Shown: positions 60,983 through 64,000 of the stretch, in pieces
Layout: each line of letters opens with the position of its first letter
Numbering within the stretch: the first letter of the stretch is position 1
Source: Chryseobacterium potabilaquae
GTDB lineage: Bacteria > Bacteroidota > Bacteroidia > Flavobacteriales > Weeksellaceae
Assembly: GCF_902728265.1 (NCBI RefSeq)
Contig: NZ_CACVBR010000013.1
Coordinates: 1-64,000 of the forward strand
Reading direction: 5' to 3'
Length of the DNA stretch: 64,000 nt
Notes under the pieces: model-generated
The model's database searches: none
Seen by the model: only the letters and a program-made list of their open reading frames with translations
Told to the model about the DNA's origin: nothing
Translations under genes and position numbers: made by a program

Positions 60983-62947
60983 ATGAGAAAAAGTTTATTT
61001 GCTATTGGTTTATTAGCAGTGGTAGGTTCTGTTCAGGCGCAGAACGTTCTAGTACATGTAGATGACGCTGCTACTACTTTCGTGAGTAAGGGCACTTTGT
61101 TTTTTAGTGGCGGAGGTATGCAAATGAAGGGCACAGGAACTGTCGAAAATCATGGTAATGTCATGGTTGCTGGGACAAGTACTGATTCCTTCAAAACGGT
61201 TGATGCATCAAACGTTGATAAAACAGAAGCTAACGGCGGAGGTAATTTTGTTAATAAATTAAATGAACCTACAGCTGTTGCATCTGTAAATACTAATTCA
61301 TCATCGGCAACACCGGTTTATACTTATGGACAATTGTTCATCTCTGGTATTCCACAAACTAATATTACAGGAATTGTAGATGAAGAGTTTAGAGCTGTAA
61401 ATCACGGAACATATCAACAAATTGGTATGCCTTTCTATGATAAAACGGCATCTACTTTAAACACGGAATTAGGAAAAACATTTTCTGATGTTAGACGTTC
61501 TAAAAATGAAATTCTGACATGGGGAAATCCTAATGTAGTATCTTTAAATGTTAGTACTACTTCTAAGTTTGGGGTGGATCGCCCTGGAACAGCTTATTAT
61601 ATGTTAGGAGCCTTAGGATTAGATGTGACTACTGTTACGAGAACTCTTAAAGGTCGTCCTTTAACAGATATAGGTACTGCTCTTACATTACAAAATGCTG
61701 GATCAACAGTTAATTTTGGAACAAATGGTATGGGTACTAACCAATATAATGAATACTATAATTCATATGTTCAAGATAACTTCCATATTGCTGCAGGAGG
61801 AACTCCTTGGCAGGGAACATTTGGTAAGAATACCTATCAATTTTCAAATCCTTTTCTAACGAACTTGGATCTATCTAATATTGCATATAATGAGCCCGCC
61901 GCAAACGGAGACGGTGTAAATTTAACAACTATTCAAGGAGCTAGACTAGAGGTTTCTGGTGTAACCAGTGTACAGGCAGGAGGTACAACTTCTACCTCCG
62001 TTAAATTTGTTACATTTAATGCTGGGGTTCCTACTGGAGATGTAGATTATCTAATGGTTCGACCTCTTGGTACATTTACAATCAAATTAATGGATAATAC
62101 TGCTGCTGATCAGCTTAATTTCTCTAATTTGAGAAGATTCAATTATTATACTAGAAGTGGATCTACAGATTATAATGTAACAGCAAATAGAAGCGCAAAT
62201 AATACAGGTACCGTGAAACAATTAGGGGTTATTGCTCTTGATACTGATGGAAAAGAAGTAGGAAGAACTTATTATGTGGTTTATCCTAATGGTACAACAG
62301 GACATTCCGACAATGCTAAAGTCCAAACAAGTGCTGACGGTTCAAATCTTGTAGGAACGTTTGAGGAAGATCCAACATTAGGAGGATATGACAATAACTA
62401 TACTTCTTCTTATTGGTTATATATTAATGAAGCCAATGAAGAAAATTTTAAAGGTAAGAATATTAAGTTAGTAAATTATAGCCCAACTATTAAATCATAT
62501 AAATTTGAAATCAGAGAAAATGCTAAATTAGTAGCAGATGGAACTCACCAATTATCTTCTGGAACGGGATTCTATTACAAAGCTCCAAATGGAACTGTAC
62601 AGGAAGCGAAACAAGGAGATGTAGTTTCTGTTACGAATTCAGAATATGATTTATACTATGGAGCGCCAAGTAATGTTGTTTTAGATACTAAAACTACTAC
62701 TAAGCCTTCAAGAACAATGGTAGTATATAATCCAGATATTACTAACTATATTGTTAGGTTTGATCCAAACTGGAAAAAAGCAGATATTGAAGTTTATGAT
62801 ATGAGTGGTAAACTAGTTATCTCTAAAAAGGCAGTGAATACTTCAACAGATTTCGTTATTCAATTAGATAACGCTATTAAGAATTCTTATGTTGTAAAAA
62901 TTGTCTCTGATAATGGAGAAACTGTTAACACTAAAATCCTAAAATAA
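60983..62947 (+). CDS. Secreted protein with T9SS type A sorting domain
   Basis: 654 aa. Signal peptide 1-19 (ending SVQAQN); long Gly/Asn/Thr-rich beta repeats without a known catalytic motif; C-terminal about 75 aa (IEVYDMSGKLVISKK; VVKIVSDNGETVNTKILK) are the T9SS type A sorting domain, which targets it through the outer membrane in gliding/secreting Bacteroidota. Probably an adhesin or surface-layer protein. Followed after 5 bases by a tiny membrane protein. Confidence 0.85.
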   Translation: MRKSLFAIGLLAVVGSVQAQNVLVHVDDAATTFVSKGTLFFSGGGMQMKGTGTVENHGNVMVAGTSTDSFKTVDASNVDKTEANGGGNFVNKLNEPTAVASVNTNSSSATPVYTYGQLFISGIPQTNITGIVDEEFRAVNHGTYQQIGMPFYDKTASTLNTELGKTFSDVRRSKNEILTWGNPNVVSLNVSTTSKFGVDRPGTAYYMLGALGLDVTTVTRTLKGRPLTDIGTALTLQNAGSTVNFGTNGMGTNQYNEYYNSYVQDNFHIAAGGTPWQGTFGKNTYQFSNPFLTNLDLSNIAYNEPAANGDGVNLTTIQGARLEVSGVTSVQAGGTTSTSVKFVTFNAGVPTGDVDYLMVRPLGTFTIKLMDNTAADQLNFSNLRRFNYYTRSGSTDYNVTANRSANNTGTVKQLGVIALDTDGKEVGRTYYVVYPNGTTGHSDNAKVQTSADGSNLVGTFEEDPTLGGYDNNYTSSYWLYINEANEENFKGKNIKLVNYSPTIKSYKFEIRENAKLVADGTHQLSSGTGFYYKAPNGTVQEAKQGDVVSVTNSEYDLYYGAPSNVVLDTKTTTKPSRTMVVYNPDITNYIVRFDPNWKKADIEVYDMSGKLVISKKAVNTSTDFVIQLDNAIKNSYVVKIVSDNGETVNTKILK

Positions 62948-62952
62948 ATAAT

Positions 62953-63162
62953 ATGAAAACTTTAAATAAACTAGTTGGATCCGCTCTATTTCTATTTGCA
63001 GTTTTGATGAACGCTCAACCGCCAAACCCCGGAGGAGGAAGTGGTGGGGTAGGGCCCGGATCACCAGCGTCACCAATTGATATGTATGTATATGGGTTAG
63101 TAATAATTTCAGTATTATTGATAGCTTTCTATACAAAAAAGTATAAGAATCAAAAAGTATAA
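62953..63162 (+). CDS. Tiny Gly/Pro-rich signal-peptide membrane protein
   Basis: 69 aa: signal-like helix 1-21 (FLFAVLMNAQ), Gly/Pro-rich stretch (PPNPGGGSGGVGPGSP), one membrane helix (YVYGLVIISVLLIAFY), basic end KKYKNQKV. It lies 5 bases after the T9SS protein and before a strong terminator, so it belongs to that operon. I recall similar small proteins beside T9SS cargo in Chryseobacterium. Confidence 0.72.
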   Translation: MKTLNKLVGSALFLFAVLMNAQPPNPGGGSGGVGPGSPASPIDMYVYGLVIISVLLIAFYTKKYKNQKV

Positions 63163-63182
63163 AATTTTATTAAAATACTCTG

Positions 63183-63216
63183 AAACTCTCGGACTTTGTC
63201 CGGGAGTTTTTTTATT
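63183..63216 (+). terminator. Terminator of the T9SS protein operon
   Basis: 12-bp stem AAACTCTCGGAC/GTCCGGGAGTTT (one wobble pair), 3-base loop, run of T. Confidence 0.9.
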
Positions 63217-63224
63217 TTTACATT

Positions 63225-64000
63225 ATGAAAAAGATTTATACCATAGCCGCTATTTTAGCTGCGTTTTCACTTCACGCTCAGTTTACGGTTACAGTTCAGA
63301 CAACTGCAGATTTTAAAGATCAGGATGCTATTCTATATACTTTAAATGGATCGAGAGATATAATAGCTTCTAAAGATCAAAGTAAAAACAATACTTGGAC
63401 TTTTAAATACCCTAACCATTATATGGGGATGATGAAAGTCTATTTCCCTAGTAGTAATAATTCTTTCACATTTATTTCTGAAAATAAAAATGTGGATATA
63501 AAATTAGAAACACAGGATAATAAAATCAAGGATGTTATTTTTTTAGATGAGGCTAATATTCTTATGAGTACAACACAAGATGGATCTCAAAAAAAAGAAC
63601 TTATATTACCCGCATTGACTCAAATTAAAGAATATTACAAGGATAATACGGACTTTGGGAAAGCATTAAAAACTGAAATAGATAAGCTATCTAAAAGTAT
63701 AAATGAAATTGACCAGACAGCGCATCCTTTTATTTACTATTATAAAACGAATAACAATAAGTTTTTATCCAAGGAGAATTCAAAGAAAGCTACTCAAGAC
63801 GATCTTATTAATTTTTTAGATAAATCTAATGATATGTTGGAGACTTCTTCTTTATTAAGACCTATATTAATTGCCTATCTTAATATTGGAGGAAATACAA
63901 ACGTCGATGCTTCTGTGGATAAACTTTTGGATAGATTAAAAGTGGAAACACCCCGAGGACAAACGATATTATCCGAGCTGATTGATATATTTGACATGTA
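63225..64000 (+). CDS. Exported protein, likely thioredoxin-family (partial)
   Basis: At least 258 aa, cut by the window end. Signal peptide ending HAQ (about 20), then a beta-rich domain (FTVTVQTTADFKDQDAILYT) like the DUF4369 head of Bacteroidota exported thioredoxin-like proteins, then a helical stretch with many Lys (EYYKDNTDFGKALKTEIDK). The catalytic C-x-x-C domain would lie beyond the edge, so the family is a guess. ATG at 63225 starts the signal peptide. Confidence 0.6.
   Translation, partial: MKKIYTIAAILAAFSLHAQFTVTVQTTADFKDQDAILYTLNGSRDIIASKDQSKNNTWTFKYPNHYMGMMKVYFPSSNNSFTFISENKNVDIKLETQDNKIKDVIFLDEANILMSTTQDGSQKKELILPALTQIKEYYKDNTDFGKALKTEIDKLSKSINEIDQTAHPFIYYYKTNNNKFLSKENSKKATQDDLINFLDKSNDMLETSSLLRPILIAYLNIGGNTNVDASVDKLLDRLKVETPRGQTILSELIDIFDM

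Overview
This window is AT-rich chromosomal DNA from a member of the Bacteroidota, most likely a Chryseobacterium-type flavobacterium (Weeksellaceae). Four things point there. Promoters follow the Bacteroidota form TTG-N19-TAnnTTTG. Many lipoproteins have short lipoboxes. There is a type IX secretion (T9SS) C-terminal sorting domain. The families present include SMUG2, DUF4254, DUF4292, pappalysin-type M43, PAP2 fused to a beta-barrel, and DUF4153/4173. I see no tRNA, rRNA, CRISPR array or prophage.

Layout. 0-9.4 kb: two lipoproteins behind a perfect 44-bp palindrome, then a leftward run of ribA, a lipoprotein, DUF4254, tatA, an EnvC-like protein, a DUF4292 lipoprotein, a sugar nucleotidyltransferase and a polysaccharide flippase. 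9.6-12 kb: dihydroorotase and a dienoyl-CoA-reductase-like SDR. 12.1-15.8 kb: a five-gene cytosolic cluster (DUF2589 protein, two unknown proteins, a subtilisin with a complete catalytic triad and no signal peptide, and a tiny protein resembling a free-standing I9 inhibitor) behind an activator-type promoter. This is my best candidate for an undescribed system. 15.9-28.8 kb: secreted phosphodiesterase-family protein, an OmpR-type two-component system divergent from an outer-membrane receptor with three TTAACC boxes between them, M1 and M43 peptidases, a PAP2/barrel fusion, and a NarL-type two-component locus. 29-32 kb: clpB.

32.2-45.7 kb: a near-complete phenylacetate catabolic operon (TetR regulator, paaK, E, A, B, C, D, G, H, unknown, I, J, Y, Z). 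PaaK makes phenylacetyl-CoA; PaaABCE epoxidises the ring, with PaaD as maturation factor; PaaG isomerises to the oxepin; PaaZ opens the ring and oxidises the aldehyde; PaaJ and PaaH do beta-oxidation; PaaI and PaaY are accessory. The gaps between these genes hold a family of AT-rich inverted repeats built from TGTAACAAT words. PaaZ carries an extra C-terminal DinB/DUF1569-like domain.

45.7-49.9 kb: a SMUG2 DNA glycosylase directly followed by an unusual SF2 helicase with two predicted membrane helices, then a divergent crotonase that could supply the otherwise missing PaaF step. 50-56.4 kb: a SAM methyltransferase, a winged-helix regulator with membrane proteins, a Coq4-like protein and DUF4153/4173, and two lipoproteins. 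56.4-57.75 kb: decayed IS982-family copies, one internally deleted but with both terminal repeats, abutting the dtd stop codon. 57.7-64 kb: dtd, a Rieske-like lipoprotein lacking cluster ligands, greA, a HIT protein, clpX, a T9SS-exported protein, a tiny Gly/Pro-rich membrane protein, and the start of a secreted protein cut by the window end.
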